Shown here: piece by piece, positions 1 to 14,200 of the stretch | How the letters are laid out: each line of letters starts with the position of its first letter | Position numbering within the stretch: position 1 is the stretch's first letter | DNA from: Acanthochromis polyacanthus | Taxonomy: Eukaryota > Chordata > Actinopteri > Pomacentridae | Length of the DNA: 64,000 bases | Reading direction: 5' to 3' | NCBI RefSeq assembly: GCF_021347895.1 | Contig: NC_067119.1 | Coordinates: forward strand, 5,406,534 to 5,470,533 | Translations under genes and position numbers: made by a program | The notes under the pieces: generated by a model | Told to the model about the DNA's origin: nothing | Database searches by the model: none | Seen by the model: only the letters and a program-made list of their open reading frames with translations

Positions 1-55
1 TTTATCTACTGATGCCAATATTACATTCTAAAGCCAATATAATTGTGCATCCCTA
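1..55. mobile_element. Terminal fragment of a hAT-like element
   Basis: The window opens inside a sequence ending TTGTGCATCCCTA. TAGGGATGCAC-type ends are frequent in hAT-derived repeats of fish. The rest lies outside the window. Confidence 0.35.
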
Positions 56-743
56 CTTTAATAATGATTTAAACATATTTGCGTTTAAATACTGACTTAA
101 ATGTGACACGCACTTTATTAAAAACCTGCCCGAAGATGGAAACGAGATACTGACAGGGACGAAATAATTGTTTATTTTTTAAGATTAGGAGCAAAAAAAA
201 ACACTCAGCTGGCTCTGAATGTGAGCATTTTGACTCTTTGTTTTGTCATTTTACTTTCAAACTGCATAAAATCTGGTTTATTTTCTGTATTTTATAATCT
301 GTTATGTTTAATCGATGAGGAAAGAATCAGAAGAATGAATGCCATGAATTTGTTTACTCACCAATCACGAATGCCAAATCCCAAAATCAGTGACTATATT
401 TATATATTACACATCAGAAAACACCACTTTTATGGTTTCTTTGTGAGTCAGTATTCTTCCGTGTGCCGTCTTCATTCCTTCAACACGTTTATCGAGGAAA
501 GAGGAGTCGGCGGCGATTATCTGAGGAGCTCTTGATGCTTAAATGTGTGAAAACGTCGGTGAAAACGCTGCATTTCCTCTTTCACACTCTGCAAAATCTA
601 TTTTTTAAATGTCAAAAAATTGTCAAGCTTTGTTATGTGAATAAATCTGAAGTTGGTCCTTTAATGTCAAAATGAATCTCCTGCTTGGTCATTTTCCAAA
701 AACACAAGAAAGACACACGAGAGGATTTAAAGAAAAAACAAAC

Positions 744-749
744 TTTATT
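744..749 (-). terminator. Candidate polyadenylation signal AATAAA (distal, cds1)
   Basis: On the minus strand GTGAATAAAG is followed by a T-rich, GT-containing stretch, the usual arrangement of a vertebrate poly(A) site. The other candidate is 2015-2020. Confidence 0.35.
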
Positions 750-1091
750 CACCTCCGTACAATAAACATCTCCACCGTTTCCCCACCCACATGTCCGTAT
801 GTTTCATACATTACTTGGTTTTTGCCCCTAATATTAACAGCTTCATCTTTAATCTTATTCACTCCAAAAAAAAAGCTAAAAGGTTCTCATTAGAAAACAG
901 TTCTGCTCAAAGCAAATCAAACAAAATATACACAAGATGATAAATTAAAAAGACACCTGGGCCGCTAAAATCTACCTGTTTTCTCTCCTGTATTCACATT
1001 TATGCGTTTCATCTTTATAACTTGGGTAAAAATATAAAATTGCACATGTAATAACTTAGATCTAATGTGAACTACAACTGAAATCTTGAGC

Positions 1092-3835
1092 GTACCGATG
1101 GAATAATCCCTGTTTTCGGTAAGATAATTGGCTAATTAGTGCATTTAAGTGATTGAATTTAAATAGAAAGGTGTGAAAGTTGCCAATTAGGAGAGTTAAA
1201 TACTGATGATTTGAATTATTGAGTGATTTCAGCTTCTCAAGTGTTAAGATTTGCTGACTTTCTTTGCTTTCTTCGACATAAACTGAATTATTTTGGGTTT
1301 GGACTAAAAATGTTCTGAAATTTAAACAGAAAACCCCCCAGAAGAATCAAAAATCTTTGAAATTCGAGGGTTCTTTAAATAGAAAATCAAGAATAAAAGC
1401 CATTTTTAAAATAGACACTTTAGACATTTAGTACCCATGGAATCGTGTCTGAATAATAATTATTGATTAACTGATGCATGTAAGTGATTAAATTTACTCA
1501 GAAAAATGAAAGTTGCCAATTCAGAGTTACATTTTGTTAAATATTTCAAATTATTTACTGATTTCAGCTTCTCAAGTGTGAAGATTTGCTGTTTTTCTTT
1601 GCTTCTTTTGCTTTAAACTGAATTTAAATTGCTTGGACTCGCCTTTTCTGACATTTTACAGCCAATAATGCCAAAATAATTTAAATTTAAAGGATTTTAA
1701 AATGGAAACTCAGCACTGAAAGTCATACTCAAGTCTTTGTTAGACACTTTAGACCTCTAGTTATTAATTTAACACACACAAAAAAAGTAAATAATCCTTT
1801 TCTCCATGTTTGAGTATAAACTGTATCATTTTAGTGTTTAATTATTCCCGGTACACTTCAAACTCCAGCGAGAACAGTTTTAACCAGTTTAAATGATTTG
1901 GCTTTGATTTTTGATTCCCGTTTTTGGTCAGATTGCTTCGTTTTAATTCCTATTCTTCAGTAATAATGCTGGACAGCTGCATAGAGAAAACCTGTGAAGC
2001 GTTTTAGTGTGCATTTTATTAGTGATCAGGGTTTAGCTGGATTCTTACAGTCGGCTGGTCCCGAAAATCCCCCCCAGCGAAAAACAAGCTAAAACACACG
2101 TTTAAATAGAAGAAACTGGACAAAAATAAATTAAATGATCCTCCCACCAACAGCTGGATGATGTGACTGGAGGTGTTCAGTCTGCAACCCGGCTCCAAAC
2201 TTTCACTCCGTTCTGTGTGTTTTTTTCCTTTTTTAAAACAAACAGAGGAAGTTTGGCAGTTTCTCAGGAGGAAATCAGCGTTGATCGGACAGAGCTTTGG
2301 TAAACATTCCTCGCTGAACAGATCGGAGAATCTCGTCGCGGCCTCGTAACAATCGTCCGATTCGTCAGACAAGCCGGCAGATTTAAAATTCTCCGCTGTA
2401 AGATGCGATATTGCTCTCAAAACCTCCCGTCGGGAGAGTTTTTCTCCCCTTAAAGTTGTGTGTAAATACAGTAAAAGACTGTCATCGAACTACATTCAGA
2501 ACTTAATCATTTAACAGTGACTTGACGTCTAAGAGTCCTCAGGAAGAACCCGATAACAGTGCAGCTAAAGTCATTGGTTAAATCGAGAAAGGAAGCACTG
2601 CCTGTTGGTTTTTGGAAATGTGATCCTCTTTGTTCCTTCTTTCTTACAAGAGTAAAATAAAAACCACTCTCATTTTAGCACGTTTAGCCTGAATTTTACC
2701 TGTAAAGCTCATAGATTAACACGTATTTAGTTTGTTTAATCTGTAAACGAAAACAGAGACGCGCAGTTTGCAAGTTTAGACGTGGTTTAACCAACTACTT
2801 ATGTGCTCAGAAGGATAATTATTTCCAACCACGCGTGCTCTCATCAACCGTGTTTACAGACATTTGTGTGAATTTTGAAAAAACAAAACGCAAATTTGGA
2901 TGTGGATTCTCAAAGATTTGTGGAGATAATTTAGTTTATGCCACCTGAATCAACCCTTAAAAACTCTGAAACACTGACTTTAGGTGTGGTCACGTTATTT
3001 TATCATGGATGGACTTTTGCTTTCAGAAGTTTAAGGAGGAAATTCTTGCTCGCCAGCAGCTGATCTAAACATTGTGATAACAGACTTTAGTGTGTTTTTG
3101 TCTTCGTTTTTTACCAACTATCCACACATGCCACGTTTCCATATACAGTAATCATCAAGTGATTTTGAAGCAGCTTTTGAAATAATATTCTAAAAAGATG
3201 TAAAGAAAAATGCTAATTAAGCTCGTTTAAGATGAATAACTGCTTTAGTGTTGTCAAACAAACGGAGCAGGAGGAGCTGGAAACGGAACCAGTTGCTTGC
3301 TAACTCCAAATCCATGACAGAAACTTGCAGAGAATTTATTTTCAGTCATCAAAGTTGCATTATTCTTTCATGTCGGATGGATTTGGCCGTGTTTCCTAGA
3401 GATGTACAGAACGTAGAGCCATAGAAGTTGGCCGATTTCCTGATTTTACAAAGAAAACTAAGAATAAAAGTCAATTGTTTTCTATAGAGACACTTTAGAC
3501 ATCCAGTACCAAATGGAATAACGTGTGTTTTAATTATAATAATTGACTAATTGGTGCATTTAAGTGATTAAATTTAAATAGAAAGGTGTGAAAGTTGCCA
3601 ATAAAGAGTGTTAGATAGTGATAGCTTGAATTATTCAGTGATTTCAGCTTCTTTAGGGCGCAGATTTGCCGGTTTTCTTTGCTTTATATCGATAGAAACT
3701 GAATTTGAGTAGCTTGGACTCGCATTTTTTGACATTTTACAGCCAAAAATAAACAGACAAATCAAAAATAATTAAAATTTTAAGGAAAATCAAGAACACT
3801 CAAGCACATAAAGATCAGAGAAGATGGAAGACACC
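1092..3835. repeat. Three copies of a ~335-bp unit (two in tandem, one 2 kb away)
   Basis: Units at about 1092-1425, 1426-1760 and 3490-3835 share, in order, AGTACC..ATGGAAT, TGATTAAATTTA, GAAAGTTGCCAAT, ATTTCAGCTTCT and a GACACTTTAGACAT boundary. No terminal repeats or coding frame were found, and the family is not recognised. Confidence 0.7.
2015..2020 (-). terminator. Candidate polyadenylation signal AATAAA (proximal, cds1)
   Basis: Minus-strand context is ACTAATAAAATGC. It would give a 3'UTR of about 3.1 kb. The downstream GU-rich element is weak. Confidence 0.3.
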
Positions 3836-4330
3836 AAGTTAGAAAATGTAAATAGCGGTTATTTACATTCCAGTGCAGCATCCATGTCATCATATGAGCT
3901 TTACAGGTAGATTTTAAACCGTTTTTTAGGACTTATTCCAGCTACTTTCCTCTGCTTTTTGTCTTTATACTGAGCCAACGTCATCTCTGTGCATCACATG
4001 CAAACATGAGAGCGGTATTTATCTCATCTACCTCATTTCCAACACTTGTTCCTTTAAATTCTCTCTCTCTCTTTTTACAATCTCTAATAAAACGTCACCC
4101 AGAACACCCTCTAAAATAAGCAGCACCCTCAGATCAAATGTACATCGCTACCCGTTAAAAATCTAATCTGCTCATGCTAAAGGCTACAAATGATCTTTTT
4201 GTTTTTTTGCATATCATTTCTCATAGCTTAAAAGTGTTTTTTTTCGTTTGTTTGTTTTGTTTTCCGCAGCAGGTCACGTAAGTGGTTATATATTAGTTAT
4301 TTGTTCAGCTAAATACTCTCAATATATATT

Positions 4331-4338
4331 TATGTACA
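4331..4338 (-). promoter_or_regulatory. Candidate Pumilio response element in the cds1 3'UTR
   Basis: TGTACATA on the transcript strand is an exact UGUAHAUA match and sits within an AU-rich run. An 8-mer can occur by chance, so this is a candidate only. Confidence 0.3.
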
Positions 4339-5008
4339 ATACATTAATTCAAGTGTCGAGTGCGCAGACGACGCTCTACTCTCTGCGTTAGCATGCCTAC
4401 AGTCGGTCGGCGTCGGCTAATATTGTGCGAGTTACTTTGATTTTAAACCCCTAAAAGCTGATGGTGGAGGTGGAGGATAAACATGGCTTCGGTTAGCTGC
4501 AGACAGGACTCGCGCTCATGCTACATGTTCAGTTAAGCTGTGAGGTTAAGTCTAGAAAACAGAGTGGAGCATCATCACGTCACCAAACCAGGAGACGGCT
4601 CTCCACAGTCAGTCTGCCGTAGCTCAGGTCCACGTGCCCAAACGCTCTGGGCCCAGTTTATGCTGGTAGAAGCGTCTTAAATGTGTCGTTTTTTTTCTCT
4701 TTTCAGCTAAAGTCAGTGCAATATTTGCCGTCCACGGTGAAGCTGCACATCCACCGTCCGCCTGCTGAGGAAGCCGTGTGCTTTAGAGTCACTTCTGTTC
4801 ACTTGTCTTCAGTTTTTAGGATGGGGATCGTTGCAGCTTCACGTGTTCATTTTGTGGTGCTTGTTTTTTTGTTTTTTCTTCTTCTTTTTTCCCCCTCAGG
4901 TCCAAAGTGGTGATTTTGAAGCTGGTTGGAAGTTGAATAAGGATGAGGATGGATGCTCTGAAGGAGGCCTGGGATCACGCAGCGTACGGCCATGCTGCAG
5001 TGTGCGTC

Positions 5009-5031
5009 TGTGTGTGTGTGTGTGTGTGTGT
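5009..5031. repeat. (TG)n microsatellite
   Basis: About eleven TG units lie just beyond the cds1 stop codon, within the presumed 3'UTR. Confidence 0.9.
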
Positions 5032-5105
5032 ACATGCTTACACAAACTTTCAAAACCACCTCTCACACTCTCCGGTCGCCGTCGTCCCGTGAAGCCGGCG
5101 GGGCC

Positions 5106-5241
5106 TCACTTGGCCTGGGCGGCGGCGGGAGGCAGCATCCCTCGGTCTCTCAGGTGGGAGTGCAGAGTGTGGAAGATGCTGAGCTGCTGCTCGGGCTGAA
5201 GCATCAGAAGCTGCTGCAGAACTTTGCTGGGGTTCGGTCCT
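5106..5241 (-). CDS. cds1: cds1 exon 13 (C-terminus and stop)
   Basis: It encodes [19 protein letters not shown], then [17 protein letters not shown] and a short Pro/Ala tail ending QAK. The stop TGA is at 5106-5108. The acceptor is GTTTCAG|A. The cytosolic tail aligns with human CDS1 up to the divergent last ten residues. Confidence 0.93.
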
Positions 5242-8200
5242 CTGAAACACAAACGTTTACAACGGTTAATCCCTTCACGTGTGAATTTATTTACATTCAG
5301 ATATTTTGTTTTATATGTATTTATGTTGTGTTTGTTTTTGGTGAATGAAATAAATGATAAATGAATGAATGAATGAATAAATAAACTTTTTCTGCTTGGC
5401 CCTAATGAGGATTAAGCGCTGTATAGAGGATGGATGGATGGACTGATGCTAAAATAAGTGGAGGTTGTTAATTTATCTATTACACATACAACATAGATAC
5501 ATAGATAATAATAGATATATCATAATTAGGTCCCACTCTGACCCGTCCTATGAGAAACCAGTGCTTGCAAAAGGTTCCGAGGCACGTATTGAATATGCAC
5601 AACCCGGCATTGGGGGAAAGGATACGCTATCTGCAGTCTGAATGAAAGCGGTGTGATGCAAATTCACGACAATGGGCATCAAGGGGCTAAAAGTGTTGAA
5701 GTAAGATGTAACTTTTTGATTATTTTTTACTCTAAAAATACAAATTAACATTTAAAAACTGCACAACAGCTGGAAAACAGTGTTTTTTTCTCATGCAAAT
5801 GGAAAGCGGCAGGGTGAGAGTTCGCCTTTACGAATCGATAACTTTCTGATATTCCAGTTTTTAGAAATTTGGAGCTAGTTCCAACTGAGAATGGAGCTTT
5901 ATCATCCAGTTTCACTTTGGTTAAATCACTGATGACCAGAAAACAACCTCCATAACGTTGGTGCCGTCGAGCTGTTGGATGAAAAAGTGTGTGTAAAATT
6001 TTGTCATCACAGAAACCTACAAATATTAGGTTTTGCAACATAGCAACAAGGTGTATTTTAACTCAAACTGAGACCCTTTTCTCTACCAATCCAACCAGTT
6101 TTGGTGCTTAAATGTAACCAAACACTGACTGAAAATCCAAGTAAATACTGAATGAAAAATAGGGAGTGAATGCAAAACTAAAAGACTTAAACCACTGCTT
6201 TTTTTAAAGCAGAAAAATGTACCTTAATAATTTAAACGGAATGATATCAAAACCATGTCTTTTGAGGAATAGCTGGAATATGAAATGATATCGCAAGAAA
6301 ACGACCTGACTGAGTCATTTTTGACCCGCTTCTGCGTCTAAAGGTTAAGGTAAAATATCTTTGAAATGCTGGTTTTCTGTTGAACTTAGCAGTAGAGTCA
6401 AGAATATTTCATTTATTTTATATTCAATACCAATCAAAAGTTTGGGGTCACTCAGACAATTTCATGTTTTCCATGAAATCTCCCACTTTTATTCATGTGC
6501 TAACATAACTGCACAAGGGTTTTCTAATCATCAATGAGCCTTTCAACACCATTAGCTAACACAATGTAGCATTAGAACACAGGAGTGAAGGTTGCTGGAA
6601 ATGTTCCTCTGTACCCCTATGGAGATATTCCATTAAACAATTCCAGCTAGAATAGTCATTTACCACATTAACAATGTCTAGACTGGATTTATCATTCATT
6701 TAATGTTGTCTTCACTGAAAAAAATGCTTTTCTTTCAAAAATAAGGAAATTTCTAAGTGATCCCAAACTTTTGAACAGTAGCGTACTATAGCTAAAAATG
6801 TGTTGCTGTCATCATTATGCTGCAAAAATACCACGTTTGTCCACTTTTTTCTAAAAATGTTGCGCTTCTAAATTACTTTGAAGCTTTTCAAAAACAGAAT
6901 TTGTGATATTCACTAATTTACAGCTCTCCATCTGAGCTTCTAATCTTCATTTCTCTCACCTGATGAAGCTGGCTATGTAGACGTGCGTGAACGTTGCCAT
7001 CAGGTACTGACAGTCGAATCGGTCCATGATGCCGCCGTGACCCGGGATGGTGCTGGCAAAATCCTGAAGGAGAGAAGAAACCAGGATTTAATGACACCTG
7101 AGCTCAAATACCTAAAATGAACCTGCATTTAATCGCAGAATTATTGCATTTTTACTCCCCTCTTTAAAAAGCACAGACTGCCATTCATGATAGTTTCACT
7201 AAAATGTATAAAAGTGCATGTTTTTGTCTCCGTTTGGTATTTCATTGCTGCATTTTCCAAAGATAATGCTGCATAACGTCACTAGGTGGCGTTGCTACAA
7301 AGGCAAGTCAGCAAAGCTCAGACTTGACAAACATTAAGCGGCTGAGTCGTTTGAGAAATTGCTTTTGCCAGCAGAGAGAACGCGGTGATGAAGCCCGGCT
7401 GACAGCAGCGGTGCCGCTCGGTGGCCGTCGGTATTCGTTTTTTTATTACCTCGACAGCCTTCGGTGATAAAAATGTGCAGCCGTGTGAAGAACTAAACAA
7501 AACACCGCAGAGCTTCCCGTCACTTTAAATAACATCTGAGCTCCTCGCCGCAGATGAAGTGGTCAAACCGGTTTGTGCAATCATCTCCCCTGAACTAATC
7601 TGAGGGAGAGCTTGTGGGTTGAGCTCAGTGTTAAACCTCTAAACCCCAAAAGGCACGTTAAAGTTTAAAAATCGCAAAGGTTGGAGCATTTTCAGGAGGC
7701 AGAAACCATAAAAATAAGCAGCTCTGACGGGAAACTTAAACAAAAGTACGTTTACAATTGTATAATTTCATCAAAATCGCCCTTTTCTGTATGTCTTTTG
7801 TCAAATTTTGCACCAGATTCCTTGAAAATATAAAAAATTCTGCACAACTGAAAAAATTCTGTGAATATCCAGCAGAACTAGGATGAACTGCAGGCGGTGC
7901 AGGAGGTGCAAAAACAGAAGTTAAAACCAATTTTAATGTTATTAGAGCTGCTATTTTTCCAGTATTAGTAAAAAGTACTGGTGAAAAACGTTTCACACAT
8001 TGATTCCAAGTTTTCAAAGATTTAATTTCTTATTTTTTTTAATGATTTATGGCATCATAAGTGTCATTTTCTCTACTTCTAGTCATGTTTGTAGTTTCCA
8101 TAGAGGTGCAGGATTTGAAAAACGTGAGTAAAAATGTGACAGGGGCAGAAGAACTTAGACTGCAGAGGTTCTAATTACTAACGTGTGGCACTAAAATGGA

Positions 8201-11200
8201 AACAAAAAGGAACTAAACTCAATTAAATCTCATCTGTTTAAAACTAAAGTAGCAGAAGATGCTAAAAAGAAGGGAAACAAGACTGAAATCGTGTCCAGGT
8301 GAAGCAAAGCATAATGGATTAATCCTGTTGGACAAGAAGGAGAAACTGAGACGCTTCTCACTTTGATTTTAAAGGCTCGCTTGAAGCCGCTGGCGAAGAA
8401 ACCTCCAAACGGCCCGATGAGAGACGCGAAGGACGAGAGGAAGATGCTGTGGATCTGGAACGGGTAGAGGTTCACCGTTTTCTGAAACAAGAAACAGAGA
8501 AGAAGAAATCATACGAATATTCTACAGCTTTTATCCAAAGCAATGTAAATCTCACAGTAGATACACAAGCATGAATGTAAGCAGGAGAAAACAACCTGGA
8601 GAAGAGCAATAAAGAAGTTCAAGTGTGATAATAGGACTAATAGGACATTAGGGATAATAGTCCTACGTAAAACCGGTGCTTTCAAAAGGTTCTGAGGTAC
8701 GTATTGGGGGAAAGGATACGCTGTCTCGGCTGCAGTCTGAATGAAAGCGGTGTGATGCAAATTCACGACAATGGGCATCAAGGGGTTAAATCAAAGGGAT
8801 TGGAAAAGGCCTTACCCATCTCAGTGTGTTTTGCACCACAGCAGGAAGAGTGTATTCCTGCATCACAAAGATTTCAGACGGCTCGCATTCGACCGTGAAG
8901 CCGTTGGTCTCGCTGTTGAACCCCACCGGACACACACAGTACTGGAACTGAGACAGGAGGTAGGCCAGCTGAGGGCGAAACCAAGCGCGACAAACACAGA
9001 AAGTTAGGAGTTCATAAAATACCACAAACTGCATTCAAGTAAGCTTAGAGTAACTGTAGCTGATCTCGGGAGCGGACAGGAAATGTGGAAACGCTGCAGA
9101 AATGTTTGTTATGAGTCTTGGCTGGCGTATTATTAAATTATAAAAATCTAATTTCTGTCATTAACATTCTTCAGAAGCTGCGTGACTGAATTCTTCTCAT
9201 CTCCGCCGACAAAACCCAACCCCAGTTTAGATTTCCTCTGTTTAATTTAATTTTAATCGGCTACTAAAACGGCACACAGACACAAACTTCCCCGCCCTGG
9301 GAGCTTGGAAACTGGACGCAGAAAATGCAAACCATGTGAGCGAGTCGGAAAAAAATAATCAGATGAAGCGAACTCACAATGAAGCCAAAGACCACGGTGG
9401 AGAAGAAACCGCCGATGAAGCCCTCCCAGGTCTTCTTGGGTGAAAGCTGCAGAAACAGAAACATGAAGCTTTTACTAAGAATCACCACAAGCTGCTTTTG
9501 ATTTTTCATTACAGTCTGAGTCACTGAATAGAGATAGGGTCACTCTCACTCTGTATTTAATAACTCAATCCTGATTTATCGACTTATTTAGAGGTGGAGT
9601 TGACGCAGTAGATTTTAAAACAGCACATGAATAATTCAATGCATACGTATTGGTAGCTGCAGAGTTATTTATCAGCAGATTTGTTTGATCTATTCGAGGC
9701 TGACCAGGGAACAGTTTGCTCTTGAAAGATGCCACTAAATGACAGCCAACGGGGAAATATCTCGAACCAAAACAACTCCTCCGTTTGTTTTTCTGACACC
9801 TTTCTGGCTCAGTCGTCGTCTATCAGCCAATCCTGGGGGACGTCCTGAGGTTTCCCAAGGACGGACGAGATGATAAATCCCTGCTGTGTGTTCGGGGTTT
9901 GCCCCAAGATCTAAGCTGTGTACGAATAGTCTGAAGAATTGGCTTTTCCTGAATGTTTTTGATGGAAAACGTCACAAAGGCAAGAAAAAGTGCTAAGAAA
10001 AATCTGACTAAGCTACGAAATCATGCAACAGCAGATTTTGTTGACGGTTACAATGTTTCTACGGCAAGAAATTGTGGACAGAATGATGACTTTTCCTTTA
10101 ATACATCATCTTTTATTTCATGCTAAAATAGATATAAAAGACGGAAGCATCGAGGCACCTTTACATAGCATTTAGAGAATTCAACAAACTCTTATCATAC
10201 GTATCAAATACACTACTGCGCAAAAGTTTGGGGTCATCCAGACAATTTCATGTTTTCCATGAAAACTCCCACTTTTATCCATGTGCTAAAATAACTGCAC
10301 AAGGGTTTTCTAATCATCAATGAGCCTTTCAACAGCATTAGCTAACACAATGTAGCATTAGAACACAGGAGTGATGGTTGCTGGAAATGTTCCTCTGTAC
10401 CCCTATGGAGATATTCCATTAAAAATCAGCTGTTTACAGCTAGAATAGTCATTTACCACATTAACAATGTCTACACTGGATTTATCATTCATTTAATGCT
10501 ATCTTCATTGAAAGAAACTGCTTTTCTTTCTTCAAAAATAAGGACATTTCTAAGTGACTGCAAACTCTGGAACGGTAATGTCTGTATTTTTGGTTCGCGA
10601 ACCTTCCCAAGCAAAGAAACACAAATAAATCACAACCTATGTCTCATTTAAACGTCTCAGATGCTGCATAATCTAAACAAAGGTCCAAGCTTAAAGCCGA
10701 GTACACGCATTTATCAAAGTAAATTAATTTCAGCCACCTGTTAATAAGTCTGTAGATCACATGTCAAGTCTGACACAACACCTACATCACAAACAATCCA
10801 CATAAAATAAGAATAAAACCAACGATTTATCCAGGAAATCCTTGAATTTGTTGGGTTTTCATTAATACTCTATCTAAATTAGTGAGGTTAATATCTATAA
10901 TTATTGTTTATATTAATAGGATTAAGTTCCACAATTTATAATACCGCTGGTTCTCACTTAGATTATTAGATTAATAAAGCTGTTGTCCACACATAATAAC
11001 ACTGTAGTCTCAGTCATAGCTTGTATTATAGCCAGACAGAGTAGTTTTTTATATAGATTTTTAGGTTGTTAATCCCCAATATGTAAATTACTGAGGTAAA
11101 ATCACTTTATGAGTAACACTATATGATCTAAACCTCAATATTTAAACTTGTTAAGTCACTTTTCTAACCCCATTCAATCTTTTTCTTTTACTGGAAAGTG

Positions 11201-14200
11201 CACTGATGTAACAGCTGTTGTCTTAAAAGCTTAAAAAATACCAAATTGATTGTCTTATCTTGTGTTTTTTGAGATAGAAGTGAGGCAACTTCAAGGACCA
11301 CTAGGGACCAGTACTGTTCAGAGGACTAAAGTCAACAAAAGTGTTAATCTGAAGGCGTCTTCCCAGTAATGGATGAAGTTCACAGAATCTTTTTGTGGAA
11401 TGTGCAACAATGTTACTGGTCAAGAACTGAGCCCTCTCTTCGTTGGTGGGCATGTTTATGTTGTATGTTTGGGATCATTAATTGTCTAATTTGACATTCA
11501 TTTCATTGTAAAGCATTTTAAAGTAAAGGTTAAAGTTATATTCAGGGCTGCAAAACCAAAATGTCTCTTAGGGAAGAGGTTCTTGTGTCTCCATGTGAAG
11601 TACAGCACAGTATTTAGCCTTAAATTTCAGTTCTGGTCAATCAAGCAATTTCTGATCACATTCCTTCATTTGAAAGGTGCTACTCTATTCCAAACTCTTT
11701 TGAAAACTCGCCACAGTTCATTTTACCTCCAAAACCTGCTGACTGTCAGTAAACACAACCAGAACTGACCAATGATGACAACAATGTCAGCCTTTTTTTT
11801 GTTTTTTTTATTTAAACTTTACCTTGATGAGTGGAGTCCTGCCAAAGAAGAACCCAAACAGATAGGCCATGATGTCGTTGCAGATCACAATGGAGATGGG
11901 AACAATGAACCTGCAAAACAGGAATTCCAGCTATGATGAGAGCTGGTGGGGAAGCTTACAGCATACACGACAATCACAGTCTAATTTTGGCTTTAAAATG
12001 AATTTACTGCAGGAAAAGTGACGGCTAGCTTGTTAAAAAATGTAAAAATAGAAAGATAATCACTGTTAATGTTATATTTTCAACAGCATAAGCTTTATTT
12101 ATGTATGCGAGTTGGATTTCTACATGATTTGAGGCCTTTTCTGCTGCATAAACAACAACTAAAAGCCTTTACGAGGACAGTCAGCGCACACTAGCGATGG
12201 CAACATGTGCAACAGTAGTGAAAGACAACAGGGCAGGTTCCTCTGGTCTGTCCGTGTCCTGCTTACCAGATCATCCCTTCAAACAGGTTCTGAATGACAA
12301 GGTGGGACTGAGTTACCACAATCAACAGGGTCACATGGGTCCAAGCAAACTGGAATGGCAAACACAAACACAAACACCACAGTGTCACTGCACTGGAATG
12401 TAGCCGTGCCCGCTCACAAGTTGGCTCGTGTCAGAAATAGTGGATTCATACAAACAAACAGACGGACGGACGGACGGACGGAGAGACGAGGTGAACGACA
12501 CCGACAGCCACACCGCAGAGGCAGGTGATGTGTGCATGTCAAAAAACACCAAAACAAAAACGTAGTAGAGTGAGAAGAGCAAGCAACGAGGGCGGAGTGT
12601 CATATGACTGATGAAATGATTAAAACAACTTAAAAAAAACTAACGCAGCATAATGGGAGTATTCAGGTCTGAGTGTAGCTGAGAAAAGTCCTGGAAACTG
12701 TCTTAAATAAAACCCAGATTTTGATGAATTTTAAACTTTCATTGTTATTAGCTTCAGGTCGGGCTGTAGATTGGAGAAATCCTGAAAATATTCTGAAATA
12801 ATACTCAGATTTACTTCACTTTGAACTTCAGGTCTGAGTGTAGATGAGAAAAATCCTAAAAAAAATAAATAAAAAATCTAAATTTTGCTCCATTTGGAAC
12901 TTTGGGCTTTTTAAATATCAGGTCTAAGTGTAGCTGAAAAAAAAACTCAAAATATTTTTAAATAAAATCCAGAATTTTCTCCACTTAGACATGAAATTCA
13001 AAAAGCCAAAAGTTCAGAGTGTAGCTGAAAAAAACATGCTGAAAATGTACTGAAATAATACTCATGTTTTGCTCCTTTTTGAACCAAACGTTTGAACTTC
13101 AGGTCTGAGTATTGATGAGAAAAATCAAAAAAATATTTTAAAAATAAAACCCAGAATTAGATTCCTTTACACCTGAAGATCAAAAGACCAAAAGCTCAGA
13201 TTGCAGCAGAAAAAATCCAGAAAATAATCTAATTAAAACTCACATTTTGCTCAATTTTAAACTTTTAGGATCTGAGTTAAGCTCGGAGAAAAATCCTGAA
13301 AATATTATTTAAAAACCCGAGAATTTGCTCTATTTTTAAGATTTGGTCTTTCAAACATCCGGTCTGAGTGTAGCTGAAAAAAAATTACTCAAAATATTTT
13401 TAAATAAAACACAGATTTTGATCCACTTAGACCTGGAGTTCAAAAGACCAAAAGTTCAGAATGTAGTTGAATAAAAAAAATTGGAAAATATCCTTAAATA
13501 TTTCCCAGAATTTGTTCCACTTTGAACTTTTGGTCTTTTGAGCTTTAGACCTGAGTGTAGCTGATAAAATTCCAGAAAATAATCTGAAATAAAACCCAGA
13601 TTTTGACCTAATTTTGAACTTTTGGAGAAATAAAAATGCAGTTAAACAGTTGGGTGATAAGTTTAAGAAATACGGGTGGTGCAGCAGTTGGCATTTGTCG
13701 CCATACAACAGGAAGATTCTGCATCTTTTTCTGCAGTTTGCATGTCCTTACATGAGCTTTCTGTGGGTTTTCTAGCTTCATCCCACAGTCCAAACACATG
13801 CATGCTACAGTAGGATAATTAGCGCTGCTGAATTTGCCTGTAGGTGTGGGTGGGAGCGTGAACGGTCGTTTATTTCTTTGTGTTCTCCTGGTAAAAGGGA
13901 CAAGCTTCATCCCTCTGCAACCCTCTACAGGATGAATTTTTCAAGCTAAAGAGTGGAATAATTTAGTTTGTCCTGATAAAATGTGGTGCATAAAGGCGCC
14001 CACACATGGCAGAAGAAGCAAAACCGATGCAACTTTATGAAATAAAACTGAAGCCGCTGCAGAAGTCCTTTGATCCAGGCTCAAATTCTGCATACTAATG
14101 TGGACAGCCGATCGTTTAACTGCGCTTTTGTGTTTCAAGAAAGCCGATAAAGTGAGAAAACGCCCGCAATGATTTCTGCGACGGCAACAGCAGCGTGAAA

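Larger units (their letters stand above)
744..5105 (-). other. Inferred cds1 3'UTR and downstream flank
   Basis: This stretch downstream of the cds1 stop has no convincing coding sequence. Two sense-strand AATAAA hexamers could end the transcript: 2015-2020 and 744-749, the latter followed by a T-rich run. Sense-strand TGTACATA at 4331-4338 matches the Pumilio recognition sequence and adjoins an AU-rich run. A (TG)n tract lies just past the stop (5009-5031). The true 3' end is unknown; the ~335-bp repeats inside it may mean the UTR is shorter. Confidence 0.35.
5242..6959 (-). other. cds1 intron 12
   Basis: It holds a (TGAA)n tract and retroelement tail (5345-5440), one copy of a two-copy repeat (5528-5691) and a Tc1-like short element (6428-6785). 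Nothing coding was seen in the rest. Confidence 0.8.

Noticed and set aside
2019..2420. 133-residue minus-strand open frame downstream of cds1
   Set aside because: No recognisable domain and no splice context. It includes a candidate poly(A) hexamer and repeat-rich flanks; most likely chance in 3'UTR sequence.
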